A stretch of 64,000 nt of DNA, taken from contig CAVXFL010000001.1 of NCBI GenBank assembly GCA_963761015.1, forward strand, positions 15,548 through 79,547. The letters run 5' to 3'. The notes under the pieces were generated by a model, which saw nothing but the letters and a program-made list of their open reading frames with translations, did no database searches and was not told the DNA's origin. The position numbers and the translations under genes were made by a program. Positions 1 to 9,896 of the stretch are shown in pieces. This DNA comes from CAVXFL01 sp963761015 (GTDB lineage Bacteria; Pseudomonadota; Alphaproteobacteria; Acetobacterales; Acetobacteraceae). Within the stretch, counting starts at the first letter, position 1; every line of letters starts with the position of its first letter.

Positions 1-180
1 CGCTTGCAGAACTTGGCGAACGTCCATCTGTCGCCCTGGATCTGGCCGCACCTGGCCACCCCGCTGCTGATCCGGCCGGCCTGGCTGCTGCCGGCCTGTT
101 TCGGCGTGGTGATCGCCGGCGCCGCGACCTCGGTGGCCTCGACCGGTACCACGTCCCGCTCACGGCGGCGGCGGAGCTGA
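1..180 (+). CDS. C-terminal end of an unidentified membrane protein (partial)
   Basis: Only the last 59 codons lie in the window; the reading frame is open from base 1 to a TGA at 178-180. The visible part has one hydrophobic stretch (about residues 22-43) followed by a Ser/Thr/Arg-rich basic tail, as in a small inner-membrane protein ending on the cytoplasmic side. I do not recognise the family. Its 3' end overlaps the convergent Nudix gene by about 20 bases. Confidence 0.45.
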   Translation, partial: RLQNLANVHLSPWIWPHLATPLLIRPAWLLPACFGVVIAGAATSVASTGTTSRSRRRRS

Positions 181-639
181 GCCGGCCGTCGGCGGGTCGA
201 ACAGCAGGCGCCGCGCCAGCCCGACCACCCGCCGCGCCTCGCTCCAGAGTTCGTAGTCGTCGAACTGGTCGAACCGTACCCACGCGGCCGCAGTGACGTC
301 CGAGCCCGCCCTGGGCTCCCCGCCCGACCAGCGCGCGGCGAAATCGAGGATCGTGTAGTGAAACCGCACCCGCCCCTCCGCGTCGCGGTGGATGCTGTCG
401 ACATTGGCGGCCAGGATGAGATCGCCGACCTGCAGGCCGGTCTCCTCGGCGAGTTCGCGCCGAGCGGCTTGCTCCGCGGTTTCGCCGAGAATTTGCCCGC
501 CGCCGGGCAGGCTCCAGGCCCCTAGCGACGGCGCGCGGCCGCGCCGGACCAGCAGCACGGCATCCGGCCGCAACACCGCGACGCCGATCCCGACGATCGG
601 GCGCGGCGGATATTCCCGGCCGCGCCGATCATCGCTCAC
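160..639 (-). CDS. Nudix hydrolase
   Basis: A 159-residue protein of usual length for a single-domain Nudix hydrolase, which cleaves nucleoside diphosphates linked to another group using Mg2+. The complete Nudix box is present around residues 46-68: GGQILGE, seven residues, then RELAEETGL, matching Gx5Ex7REUxEExGU. The start is GTG at 637-639, overlapping the TGA of the upstream DUF4340 gene (GTGA), so the two are probably translationally coupled. The C-terminus is Pro-rich. The substrate cannot be predicted; ADP-ribose or oxidised-nucleotide clean-up are both possible. Confidence 0.9.
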   Translation of the reverse strand: MSDDRRGREYPPRPIVGIGVAVLRPDAVLLVRRGRAPSLGAWSLPGGGQILGETAEQAARRELAEETGLQVGDLILAANVDSIHRDAEGRVRFHYTILDFAARWSGGEPRAGSDVTAAAWVRFDQFDDYELWSEARRVVGLARRLLFDPPTAGSAPPPP

Positions 640-2200
640 CCGAGCGCCAACATTCCGCGCCGCCTCACTTGGGCGCGGCGGATGGCGATGTCGCGGCTGG
701 GACCGGCGCGGGCGGCGGCGCGGATTTCGGCCGGCTTGGACGCCGCCGAGGGGTCGGTAGCCGCCGCCGGAGTGGCCGAACCAGGCGCCGTGCTCGCGGC
801 GTGTGCGGGTTCGGCCGATGATGTTCCGGGGCCAGCAGCGGCAGAGCCGCCGGGAGCGGAGGACGCTGGGGCTTCTGTCGGCGCCGCCGAACGCGTCGAG
901 ACCGGCGTCGACGGCGCCTTGGCCGGCGCTGCCGCGGTCGGGGTCGGGCTCGCGACGGTGGACGCGGTGCCGGCGTTGGCCGGCGCGGGCGCCGCCGTCT
1001 TCACGACCACCGGCGTGGATGGCGCCTGGGCCTTTGCCGGCGCGCTCGTCGCACCGGCGATGGTGGCGCCTTGGCCGGAGCCGCCGTGGTCGTCGCGCTC
1101 GTCGCTGGGGCGGTCGTCGCTGGGGCGCTCGTCACGGCGGGCGGCGCCGACGCCGGCTTGGCCGGCGCCACCGTCTTCGCGACTGCGGGCTTGGGTGTCG
1201 GCGCCTTCAGATCGTCCATCGCCGGGACCAGCGCCTTTTCCTTCCAGCCGCCAAGTTCGTAGATCCAGCCCTTCAGCCGGCCCTCGAGCTTCTCGGCCTC
1301 CGGCTTGGCGGCCCCCTCGCCCGCGGCGGCGAAACGGGCCCAGACCTCGTTGCCTTTCTCGGTGACGGTCACGTTCACGGTCATGCCGTCGGAGGTCGTG
1401 AACCGGCTGTGCCCCAACTCGCTGCCGGGCATCTTCCCGGCCGGCCGCACGCGCAGGAAACTCAGCAGCTCCAGCGCCTGCTGCACGTCCCCGACCTTCG
1501 CCGGGTCGAGCTTCGGGTGATCGGCCGGCTGCTTCATCGCGAGCTTGTCACCCGCGCGCACCAGCACGATCTTCGGCTGCCCCGGCCGATCGGACACTAC
1601 GCGGGCGATCTTGCCGTGATCGATGTTGAGGATCTCGCGCTCCAGCCACATCAGCGCATCGTCTTCCAGCGGCAGCCGGCCCTCCGCGAGCCACGACTGC
1701 GCCTCCCCGGGCCGGCGCACGTAAATCTGATCCGGCAGGTTGGGCATCCCGCGCGTCCGGCTGTGCCCGACGATCAACGAGAGGATCGGCTTGCCGGCCT
1801 TGTCGCTGACCGAGACCAGCGTGGAATCGGCCTTCGGTCCGGGTTTTTCCACGCCGAGGCGATCGTACATCGCCGGATTGGCGGTGCGTGGCTCGGCCAG
1901 CCGGAGTTCGGCCAACCCCACCAGCAGGTCGTGCACCTTGCCGGGCTTCGCGGGATAGCCTTCGTCCTCGACGACGCCCCAGACATTGCCGGTCCGCTTG
2001 AGCATGATCGTGCTGCCCTGATGGGTCATTTCCACCATGGCGGCGTTCTGCAGCCTGGGCGCGACGTTCGGGAACGCCGGCTGCCCGGCCGTGGCGACGC
2101 TATCGACGCTCGGCCGGGTGGTGCGCGCGCCGAAATACCAGCCGGCGCCGACAACCAGCACCGCGAGCACCGCGAGAACGAGCGTGGTACGAGGCTTCAT
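636..2200 (-). CDS. DUF4340 domain protein of the ABC-2/GldG cassette (frame broken near 1050)
   Basis: The N-terminus has one membrane segment (about residues 7-24) and then a periplasmic DUF4340 region to about residue 330. DUF4340 proteins usually follow GldG-like genes and are thought to work with the ABC exporter; their exact role is unknown. From about residue 330 the chain becomes a long Ala/Pro/Thr linker. The annotated frame ends at about 1001 in an Arg-rich nonsense tail. One base shift near 1045-1060 restores the same Ala/Pro composition and continues to a TGA at 636-638, which overlaps the Nudix start. That coupling and the matching composition argue that the full gene is about 520 codons. 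The gene starts 13 bases after GldG stops. Confidence 0.75.
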
Positions 2201-2213
2201 GAACGGCGGCTCC

Positions 2214-4113
2214 TCAGGCGTGGGCCACGGCGCGGCGGCGCATCCGGACGAAGCCGAGGATCATCGCCAATAGGGCCAGGATGGCGGGCACCAGCGCGAC
2301 ATCGAACAGTCGCAGCTCGGTCTTCAGCCGGTCGATGTCGCGCCGCAGGTCGAATTGCACGTTGCGCAACTGCCGCCGCGTATCGACGATCTCGTGGCTG
2401 ACCTGGGTGATCGCCGCCTGCTGCGCCGGGGTCAGCACTGCGGCCGAAACGCCGCTCTGTCCGCTGCCCTGGCGCAGCTCGGACAGCCGCCGCTGCGTCT
2501 CCTTCAGGTGCGTCTGCAGGTTCTGCTGGGTCTGGCGGAAGCGCGCCTCGGCGCGGTGCTGGATGTTCTCCACCACCGTGAACGGCCGCTCCGCCACGCC
2601 GCGCCCGCGCAGCCCGATCAGCGCGTCGCCGCCGGCCAGGGTGCCCACCAGGTTGGCGACCAGCGCGCCGTTGTCGCTGAACGGCGTCGCCTGCTCCTGG
2701 CCGAAGAAGTTCTGCACGTGCACCCAGAACCGGTCGGCCAAAATATCGCTGTCGGCGACCACCACGAGATTCGCCGGGCCCTTGGTCTGGGCGATGAAGG
2801 TTGGCAGCCCCGCCGGGCGCTTCTGCCCCTTGGCCGGCTCGGGCGGGCCGGTGAACGCCGATTTCAGCACGCCCCGCACCCGCGCGGCGATCACGCGCGG
2901 CCCGCCGGAGGGCTTGAAGTCGGCGAGCAAGGTCGCCGGATCGGTCCCCGTGCGCAGCTTCTCCACCGGGATCAGGCCGGACTGCTTGCTCGAGGACAGG
3001 ATCGGCGTGAACGCGATATCGGCGCCCGGTTTCTTGGCCAGGAACCCGGGGGCGGCGACCGTGACCTGGGTGAGATCGGCGGTGGCCGGGTCGTTGTGAT
3101 TGATGCCGTCGCGGATGTTGAACCACGGCAGATAATCGACCGACGCGAGCCGGTCGCCCGGGGTGGCGCGGATGCGCCAGGCGCCGTTCATGTCGCCGAC
3201 GACCTCGTTCGGATGGTAAACGATGCCCCAGGCCGCGAACAGCTTGTGCAAATCCGAGGACACGTCGGTTTGCGGCATGCCGTTCATGCGGGGCTGGCTG
3301 AACTGCGCCTCGCTTTCCGGGTCGACCATCACCATCAGCCGCCCGCCGCGCATGACGAACTGGTCGATCGCGTATTGCGCGGCTTGCGACAGATGCTGCG
3401 CCTGCGCGACCAAAAGCACCTGGATGTCCGGATCGATCGTCCAGGTAGTCAGCGGCACGTCGCGTACCGTGAAGGCCTGGCGAAGCTGCAGCATGGAAAC
3501 CCAGGGCCGGCCGGAATGCGCGCCCATCCGCATCATCATTTGCGGATTGCCCTCGAGCGGCAGCGACGACATCACGCCGACGACGGGCTTCTTCGGGCTG
3601 GACAGGTCGTAGATCAGCCGCGTCAGGTCGTATTCCAGGAAGCGCTCGCGGCTCTGGTCCAGGAACGGAACGGTGCGGACATCGTCCAGCAGGTTGCTGC
3701 CGACCAGCCCGAAATAGACCTGTTCGCCGGCACGATCCAGCGGCACGCCCTGCAAGCCGTACGCCATCGCGCGGTCCTCGACGTCGCTGAACGGCTCGGG
3801 GTTGTAGAATTCGAGCTTCAGCTTGCCGTGCGAATCCCGCGCATACGTCGTCAGCAGCTCGCGCACGCGATCGGCGTAGCTGCCGTAGCTCGGCACCCGC
3901 GCGCCGAGCTGCGGCGAATAGAACAGCCGCAGCGTGATCGGGTCCTTGAGCTTGGCCAGGATCGCGCGCGTGCCCTTGCGAGAGCGTGTAGACGTGGCCT
4001 TGCGTCACGTCGATCTGCGCATTGGCGAGACGCGTGTTGGCGAGCAGGTTGATGCCCGCGAGAATGGCGGCGACGGCGATCACGCCGATGATCGAGTACC
4101 AGACGCGACGCAT
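2214..4113 (-). CDS. GldG-like ABC-type uncharacterised transport protein (frame broken near 3974)
   Basis: About 632 residues after correction. The N-terminus is one membrane segment (about residues 5-25), then the conserved GldG region, a coiled-coil-prone Gln/Arg-rich stretch near the C-terminus (about residues 530-600), and a final membrane helix. This is the extracytoplasmic auxiliary subunit that accompanies GldA/GldF-type transporters. The first 47 codons are in one frame and the remainder in another. An extra C in the CCC at 3973-3975 explains this: removing it turns SQGHARD into SQGTRAI and joins the halves. It begins two bases after the permease stops, consistent with one operon. 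Confidence 0.8.
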
Positions 4114-4115
4114 CG

Positions 4116-4847
4116 TCAGGCGGCCTTCCGATGTTCGAGGATGATGGTGTTCAGAAACAGCCAGAACACGATGAAGGAACCGAAGTAAATCAGGTCGCGC
4201 GCCGCGATGAGCCCCTGCGTGAACGGCTGGAAGCGTTCGCTGATGCTCATGTGCCGCGCGGCTTCGGCCAGCGCCGGCACGTTCTGGCTCAGGAAGTCGA
4301 TCACCACGGGATAGGAGCTGACGGCGAACAGGAAGCAGATCGCGACCGTCAGCACGAAGGCGATCACCTGGTTCTTGGTCAGCGCCGACAGCGCCGCGCC
4401 GATCGAGAGGAACGCGCCCGCGACCAGGAACGAGCCGAGATAACCCGCGCCGATCACGGCGTTATCCGGCCGCCCGAGATAGTTCACGGTGATGACGAAC
4501 GGAAACGTCAGCGCCAGTGCGATGCCGCAGAACACCCAGGCGGCGATGAACTTGCCGAGCACCGCCTGCGATTGCCGCACCGGCAAGGTGAGCAGCAGCT
4601 CGATGGTGCCGAGCCGGCGCTCCTCCGCCCACAGCCGCATGGTGATCGCCGGGACCAGCAGCAGGAACACCCAGGGGATGAACTCGAAGAACGGCTGCAG
4701 GTCGGCGCGGTTGCGCTCGAAGAACCCGCCGACGTTGAACGTCAGCACGCCTTGCAGCACCAGGAAGATGACGATGAACACCCAGGCGACGGGTGTCAGG
4801 AAATACCCGCCCAGCTCGCGCCGGGCGATGGTCAGGATTGGTCGCAT
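4116..4847 (-). CDS. ABC-2 type transporter permease (GldF-like)
   Basis: A 243-residue integral membrane protein with about six hydrophobic segments, typical of ABC-2 permeases. The N-terminus (RRELGGYFLTPVAWVFI) and the WAEERRLGTIELLLTLP motif after the first extracytoplasmic region are characteristic of the GldF/NosY-like branch. It should form the membrane channel for the ATPase encoded immediately upstream (gap of three bases) and work with the GldG-like protein downstream. The transported substrate is unknown. No gliding-specific genes are visible. Confidence 0.88.
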   Translation of the reverse strand: MRPILTIARRELGGYFLTPVAWVFIVIFLVLQGVLTFNVGGFFERNRADLQPFFEFIPWVFLLLVPAITMRLWAEERRLGTIELLLTLPVRQSQAVLGKFIAAWVFCGIALALTFPFVITVNYLGRPDNAVIGAGYLGSFLVAGAFLSIGAALSALTKNQVIAFVLTVAICFLFAVSSYPVVIDFLSQNVPALAEAARHMSISERFQPFTQGLIAARDLIYFGSFIVFWLFLNTIILEHRKAA

Positions 4848-4850
4848 GGG

Positions 4851-5612
4851 TCAGGCCGCCAGGTATTGTTTGCGCGGGGAAAGCTGCGGCTGGGTCAGCG
4901 CGCGGAACACGTCCTCCAGCCGCCCGGAGGGATGGCGCGCGGCCAGTTCCCGCGGTGGCGCGTCGGCGACAATGCGGCCGGCGGCGATGATGATCGCGCG
5001 CGTGCAGACCGCCTCGACCTCCTCGAGGATATGCGTGCTGATGACCCAGGCTTTCTCCGGGGCGAGGCGCGAAATCAACGTGCGCACCTCGTGCTTCTGG
5101 TTGGGATCGAGCCCATCGGTCGGCTCGTCCAGCACCAGCACCGGCGGATCGTGCAGCAGCGCCTGCGCCAGCCCGACGCGACGCTTGAACCCCTTGGACA
5201 GCGTCTCGATCGGCTGCAGCCGCACGCCATCGAGCGCGGTGAGGCGTATCGCGCTCTCCACGCGCTCGGTGCGTTCGCCGCGCGAATAGCCGCGCATGCT
5301 CGCCACGAAGCGCAGGAAGGCGATCACGGTCATTTCGGGATAGAGCGGCGCACCTTCCGGCAAGTAGCCGAGGTTGCGCCGCGCGGCGACACCTTCGTCC
5401 TGCACGTCGTAGCGGCAGATGCGCGCGCGGCCGGCGGTCGGCGTGATGAAGCCGGCCAGCATGCGCATGGTGGTGGATTTGCCGGCGCCGTTCGGCCCGA
5501 GAAAGCCCAGAACCTCGCCCTTGGACACGTTGAACGAGACGTCGTCGACGGCGGTAAAGGCGCCAAACCGCTTGGTCAGCCCTTGGATTTCAAGCAGAGC
5601 AGCCACGTCCAT
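4851..5612 (-). CDS. ABC transporter ATP-binding protein (GldA-like)
   Basis: A 253-residue nucleotide-binding subunit with all core motifs: Walker A GPNGAGKST near residue 39, signature LSKGFKRRVGLAQ near 137, Walker B VLVLDEPTDGLDP near 158, and the H-loop STH near 192. The family powers ABC-2 exporters and forms a dimer on the cytoplasmic face. It is the first gene of the cassette 5612-636 on the minus strand. The 207 bases upstream (5613-5819) contain no recognisable gene and probably hold the promoter. Confidence 0.92.
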   Translation of the reverse strand: MDVAALLEIQGLTKRFGAFTAVDDVSFNVSKGEVLGFLGPNGAGKSTTMRMLAGFITPTAGRARICRYDVQDEGVAARRNLGYLPEGAPLYPEMTVIAFLRFVASMRGYSRGERTERVESAIRLTALDGVRLQPIETLSKGFKRRVGLAQALLHDPPVLVLDEPTDGLDPNQKHEVRTLISRLAPEKAWVISTHILEEVEAVCTRAIIIAAGRIVADAPPRELAARHPSGRLEDVFRALTQPQLSPRKQYLAA

Positions 5613-5819
5613 CCCCCAAACTTGCGGCCGGGCATAGCGGAATTATCGCACAGCGCAAAGGGGGAGCGGCCGATGCCTTGCGATCTGTTAATCCAGCCGC
5701 AAGAACTCGCCGGGCCGGAAACCGCTGTGCTCGCACGGCCCACTTCCACGACTGGCTTTGCTTTGCGCGAACCGCGTTCGGCAACATCCCGGAACGCCTC
5801 GTTCTGCTGTCGAAGCGAT

Positions 5820-6317
5820 CTAGTTGTTTGGCTTGCGCTGCTTCGCCGCGGTCAGGGCGGCGCGGACGGCGGCGGCGAGTTCGCTGGCGGCGAAGGGCTT
5901 CAGCAGCCAGCCCAGCGGTTGCGCCTCCCGCTCGCCGCGCACGCGCGTTCCCGGATCCGCCTGCGCCGTGACGAAAATGGACCAAATGTCGAAGCGGTCG
6001 CGGATCTCCTTCGCGGCGTCGATGCCGTCGCGCGCCCCGTTCAGCCTGATGTCCATCACCACGAGATCGGGCCGTTCCGCGTCGGCGATCGCCACCGCCA
6101 GATCGGCCGTGGCCGCCACGCCGACCACGTCGTGGCCGGCGTCGGTCAACGCGTCCTCGCTGCTGAGCGCCACGAAGTAGTCGTCCTCGACGAGCAGGAT
6201 ACGGGCCGGACCCGGCGGCCGCGCGCCCAGCCCGCCGGCCTCCTGCGCCCAGGCCGGAACGCCGCGCCAGACGCCCGCCCCGCTGGCGGGCCAGGCCGCG
6301 TCGGCCGCGCGCATCAT
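5820..6317 (-). CDS. Response regulator receiver protein
   Basis: A 165-residue protein with an N-terminal leader of about 40 residues and one CheY-like receiver domain. The acidic pocket (VEDD), phosphoacceptor Asp in VVMDIRL, switch Thr in FVTAQ and conserved Lys in LLKPF are all present. No DNA-binding output domain follows, so it is a single-domain regulator, as is common for partners of HWE/HisKA_2 kinases. Its ATG overlaps the stop of the histidine kinase (ATGA at 6314-6317), so the two are cotranslated and very likely a cognate pair. Confidence 0.88.
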   Translation of the reverse strand: MMRAADAAWPASGAGVWRGVPAWAQEAGGLGARPPGPARILLVEDDYFVALSSEDALTDAGHDVVGVAATADLAVAIADAERPDLVVMDIRLNGARDGIDAAKEIRDRFDIWSIFVTAQADPGTRVRGEREAQPLGWLLKPFAASELAAAVRAALTAAKQRKPNN

Positions 6318-7406
6318 GCCGCCGCGCCTTCGCGCGCCGCTTCCCGCCGGGTTTCGAAGCGAACCAGACAGCGCGCCCCGCCATGCTCGCCGCGCTCGAC
6401 GTCGAAACTTCCCCCGAGCTGGCGTACCAGTCCGCGCACCAGCCCGAGACCCGATCCGCGCTTGACCGGCCCGGCCGGCACGAAACCCGGCCCGTCGTCC
6501 TCGACCGCCAGGGCGAAGGCCGCCCCGTTACCGGTGAGGTCCGCGCGGATCTGGCCGTCCGGCGGTCCGTGCTTCACCGCGTTGGCCAGCAACTCGTTCA
6601 GAATGAGGGCAAGCGGGATCGCCGCGTCGTTGGGAACCGTCGCGTCCGCGGCGCCGCGCGACGACACGCGCGAACTGGCCCCGTAGGGCCGCAGGATGCT
6701 CGCCGCAAGCTCTGCCATGAACCGATCGGCGCGTAGGCTGCCGAGGCTGTCGGCGCGATAGAGCATCTGATGCACCGCCGCCATCGCGCCCAGGCGACGG
6801 CTGGCCTCGTCCAGCACGGCGCGGGCGGCCGGGGCCTCGGCATCGCGCCGCGCCGCCGCGACCATGCCGGTCAGCATCTGAATGCTGTTCTTCACGCGGT
6901 GGTGCAGCTCGTGCAGCATCAGCTCGCGGTCGTGCAGCGCCTCCTCCAGCACGGCCTGCGTGCGGCGCCGCTCCCGCAACTCCCCGTTGAGGTCGCGCAC
7001 GCTGCGGGCAAGGGTGGAGAATCGCTGCAAGCCGGCATCCGAGCAACGCAGCAACACCAGCGCCGGGGCCCCGTCGCGTGCCGGGACCAGGTACGCTGCC
7101 CTGGCAGCGCAATTGCGCCGGGCCGTTGTCCGGCAGACACAGTTCGATCGCGCCGGGCAACGGTTGGCGCGAGCCCGAACAGCGGCGGAGATACGCGCGA
7201 AATTCCGGCCCGGCTTCCGGCGGCATCACCGAGGTCAGCGGCCGATCGACGATATCGCCGCCCAATCGCGCCACGGCCGCGCGGTTGGCCACGCGGGTCA
7301 GCCCGGCGCTGTCGACGACCACACACGGCTCCGCCAGGCCGTCCAGCACGTCGCGGACGGTCGGATCAGGGGTGCGGATCGTCACGGCGGAAATATTCGC
7401 GGACAT
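6314..7406 (-). CDS. PAS-containing HWE/HisKA_2-type sensor histidine kinase (frame broken near 7100)
   Basis: About 363 residues after joining two frames. Residues 1-100 look like a PAS sensor domain. The kinase core has the phosphoacceptor His in ELMLHELHHRVKNSIQ, an N-box NELLANAVKHG, a G1 box DDGPGF and a G2 box GSGLGLVRGLV. HRVKN is diagnostic of the HisKA_2/HWE class. The halves are split near 7095-7105, where a one-base shift gives a continuous YLVPARDGAPALVLLRC linker. The start may be ATG 7404-7406 or GTG 7383-7385; both overlap the end of the upstream output-domain gene. It probably phosphorylates the adjacent receiver protein; the stimulus is unknown. Confidence 0.82.
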
Positions 7407-7905
7407 CGGCACCCATATCGTCCCTTGGCCGCAGATGCACGACCACCCGGCACTCCGGATGGCCCTCGGCGATCGTGCGCTCCAGTTCCACGCCGGCGTA
7501 GCCGAGGTTCTCGGCCGCGACGTGGCCAAACACGTTCGAGGTCATCATGCAGAGCGACGGCCGGTCGCGCACGAACGCGCCGAACGGACACCGCCGATTG
7601 CCGAGCACGATCCGCGCCTCGGTCTCCTCGATGACATAGAAGTCGCCGCGGATGCGCCGCTTCAGGTCGACCAGCACCTCCGCCACCTGCCGGCGGTCCA
7701 GCCGCTCGACGGCGAGCGCGCGCCGGTACTCGGTGTCGATGTGCTCGCCGACGGCCGCGCCGACCACGCTGATATAGCCGGAGGCCTCGTCGAGGCCGAC
7801 GACGTCCTGCAAGGTGCCGGCCAGTTCGCGCAGCAGGTGCCGCAGGAAACTGTCCGGCTCCAGCCGGACATCGGCGGCTGCCACGCGTGAAACGGCAATG
7901 TCCAT
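7366..7905 (-). CDS. Methanogen output domain 1-like signalling protein
   Basis: A 179-residue soluble protein. The C-terminal half has a CPFG motif, a following LCMMTSNVFG segment and an ECRVVVHL strand. These resemble what I recall of MetOD1 (methanogen output domain 1) proteins found beside alphaproteobacterial kinases; that match is from memory and unverified. The Cys residues could bind a metal or sense redox. It is the first gene of a three-gene unit with the HWE kinase (overlap of about 20-40 bases) and receiver protein, so a role as sensor or output of that pathway is inferred. Confidence 0.6.
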   Translation of the reverse strand: MDIAVSRVAAADVRLEPDSFLRHLLRELAGTLQDVVGLDEASGYISVVGAAVGEHIDTEYRRALAVERLDRRQVAEVLVDLKRRIRGDFYVIEETEARIVLGNRRCPFGAFVRDRPSLCMMTSNVFGHVAAENLGYAGVELERTIAEGHPECRVVVHLRPRDDMGADVREYFRRDDPHP

Positions 7906-8131
7906 AACCGTCGCTCCCCGGACGGGCCCTTCAATTCCAAGCGGTACAACCGGCTAGGGGCCGGCCACAAGGCGACGCATGAACACGATTTCGCGGTCGG
8001 GGCGAGCGCCCGAGCGACCCCGACCGCCGCGCCGGCCCCCGACGCGAACGTGATGACGGGCCCGTGCCGGTTGCGGCGGCGGATCGGATAAGTAGCGGTC
8101 GCGATCTTTTCCCCCGGGACGGACCAGCACG

Positions 8132-9672
8132 ATGCGCAACGCAGCAAGCGCCAGGACACCCGGCCGGTTTCGGCTGGTGCTGCTCGCGGCCTCCCTGGTC
8201 GGCGGATTGTGCGGCGGATTTGCCGCCACGCCGCGGCGGAGGCGCCGGACGTGAACGAGGCGAACGTGCTCCGCAGCCTGTTGCCGGCGGTGGTGAACAT
8301 CGCCGCGCATCGGGCCGAGCTTGATCGCCGCCCGGAGACGGAGGCGGAAGCGGCGGCCGCGGCGCCGCGCTACCGCCGCGTGGTGATTTCCGGCTCCGGC
8401 TTCGTGGTCGACCATTCCGGCGTCATCGTGACCAACTGGCACGTCGTCCAGGACGCCTACGAGATTTACGTCACCTTCGGCGACGGCTCGCGCACCCCGG
8501 CCAAGGTGCTGTCCGCGGCCCGCCCGGTGGATATCGCCTTGCTCAAGGTCGATGTGGGGCATCCGCTGCCCACGGCGCCGTTCGGCGACAGCGACCGCTT
8601 GCAGGTCGGCGACCCGGTGTTCGCGGTCGGCAATCCGCTCGGCCTCGGCACCTCGGTCAGCGCCGGCATCGTCAGCGCGCTCAATCGTGACGTGCTGAAC
8701 ACGCCGTACGACGATTTCATCCAGACCGACGCGGCGATCAATCACGGCAATTCCGGCGGCCCGCTGCTGGACAGCCGCGGCGAGGTGGTCGGCCTCGACA
8801 CGGCGCTGGTGTCCCCGATTTCCGGCTCGGTCGGCCTGGGCTTCGCCATCCCGTCCAACGTCGTGCGCTTCGTGGTCCGCCGGCTGCTGCGCTACGGCTG
8901 GGTGCGGCCGGGCTGGATCGGCGCTAAGCTTCAGGAAGTCGGCCCGGACATGGCGGAAGCGATCGGCATGCCGGCGGCCGGCGGCTCGATCATCGCGCAT
9001 CTGCGCGCGGACGGACCCGCGGCCAAGGCGGGGCTACAGGTCGGCGACGTGATCCTGCGGTTCGGCGACGAGACGCCGGTCGATACCCGCGCGCTGATGC
9101 GCGACATCGTGAAGACCCCCGGCGGCGAGCGCGTCGGCTTCACGATCTGGCGCGACGGACACGCGCTCGCGGTGCCGGTAACGATCGCGATCTGGCCGAA
9201 AGCCGAGGCGCTGGCGCGCGAGTTGCCGACGCCGCCGACCCGCCCCAAGCCGCCGCCGGTGCCGCCGGATCTCGGGCTCACCCTCGCGCGGCTCACCGAC
9301 CGGACCCGCGCCAAGTACAACCTGCCGCCGAACCAGACCGGCGTGCTGGTGAGCGGCGTGCTCGCCAACACCGACGCGGCGGAGCGCGGCATGGTCGCGG
9401 GCGACGTCATTCTGCGCGTGCAGGATGCGGTCGTGGCCACGCCGGAGCAGGTGTTGCGCGGCTTCACGGCGGCGCGCCGGCGCAAGCGCGCGTTCGCGAT
9501 GGTGCTGCTGCTGCCGAAGGCGGCGAAGCAGCCCGGTCCCAAATGGCTCGCGCTCCGGGTGGCCGAGCGCGCTCCCACCGTACAGGAAGTGAATTCGCAA
9601 CAACCTCGTCATGCCAGGCCTCGTAACAACCCCGTCATGCCCGGGCTCGACCCGGGCATCTCGGCAGTCTAG
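8132..9672 (+). CDS. HtrA/DegP-family periplasmic serine protease with two PDZ domains (frame broken near 8230)
   Basis: A start at ATG 8132 gives a good signal peptide (basic start, hydrophobic LVLLAASLVGGLCGGF, then AA). One base is missing near 8225-8240, after which the frame AEAPDVNEANVL continues. The trypsin-like domain has the triad His in TNWHVV, Asp in RPVDIALL and Ser in NHGNSGGPL. PDZ domains lie at about residues 245-330 and 375-460. This family degrades or refolds damaged periplasmic proteins. The last about 25 residues are encoded by a dispersed palindromic repeat at 9601-9663, so the native C-terminus may be shorter. It is divergent from the signalling cassette with a 226-base shared upstream region. 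Confidence 0.85.
9637..9659. repeat. REP-like palindrome
   Basis: A perfect 9-base inverted repeat ATGCCCGGG / CCCGGGCAT with a five-base loop. The same core recurs at 33961-33984, and a partial form lies at 9610-9620. It is embedded in the 3' end of the HtrA frame. With no T-run following, it looks more like a dispersed REP element than an intrinsic terminator. Confidence 0.7.
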
Positions 9673-9896
9673 TGTCCTGATTCGGAAGTCCCTTGCATTC
9701 TAGCCCTCAGCCTCTCGACCTCCGCACTCAGATATTCGTTCGGGATGAGAAGCGCGCGGATCGCGGCGAGCTGAGAACCTGCAGAACATGTCGCCGACCA
9801 AGAGGGTCGGCTTCCCCCTCCATGATGTCTCCCGCCGGTTGCGCCGATCGCGTTGAAGGCCCGTTGCCGCCGCACGCCCCCCGGATCAGGTCTCAA
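9669..9896 (-). CDS. Short unidentified open frame
   Basis: A 75-codon frame whose last 35 residues (including LLIPNEYLSAEVERLRAR) look like a real helical C-terminus; the first part is low-complexity and may be out of frame. It fills the gap between HtrA and cfa. No family recognised; it may be a remnant. Confidence 0.25.
   Translation of the reverse strand: MRPDPGGVRRQRAFNAIGATGGRHHGGGSRPSWSATCSAGSQLAAIRALLIPNEYLSAEVERLRARMQGTSESGH

Noticed and set aside
636..5612. Gliding motility system
   Set aside because: Only the GldA/F/G-like exporter parts are present; no gliding lipoproteins or type IX secretion genes are seen, and this exporter type is common in non-gliding bacteria.
4131..6686. 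Long open frame (851 codons) on the plus strand
   Set aside because: It lies opposite clear ABC transporter and kinase genes and has the Arg/Gln/His-rich composition typical of antisense frames in high-GC DNA.
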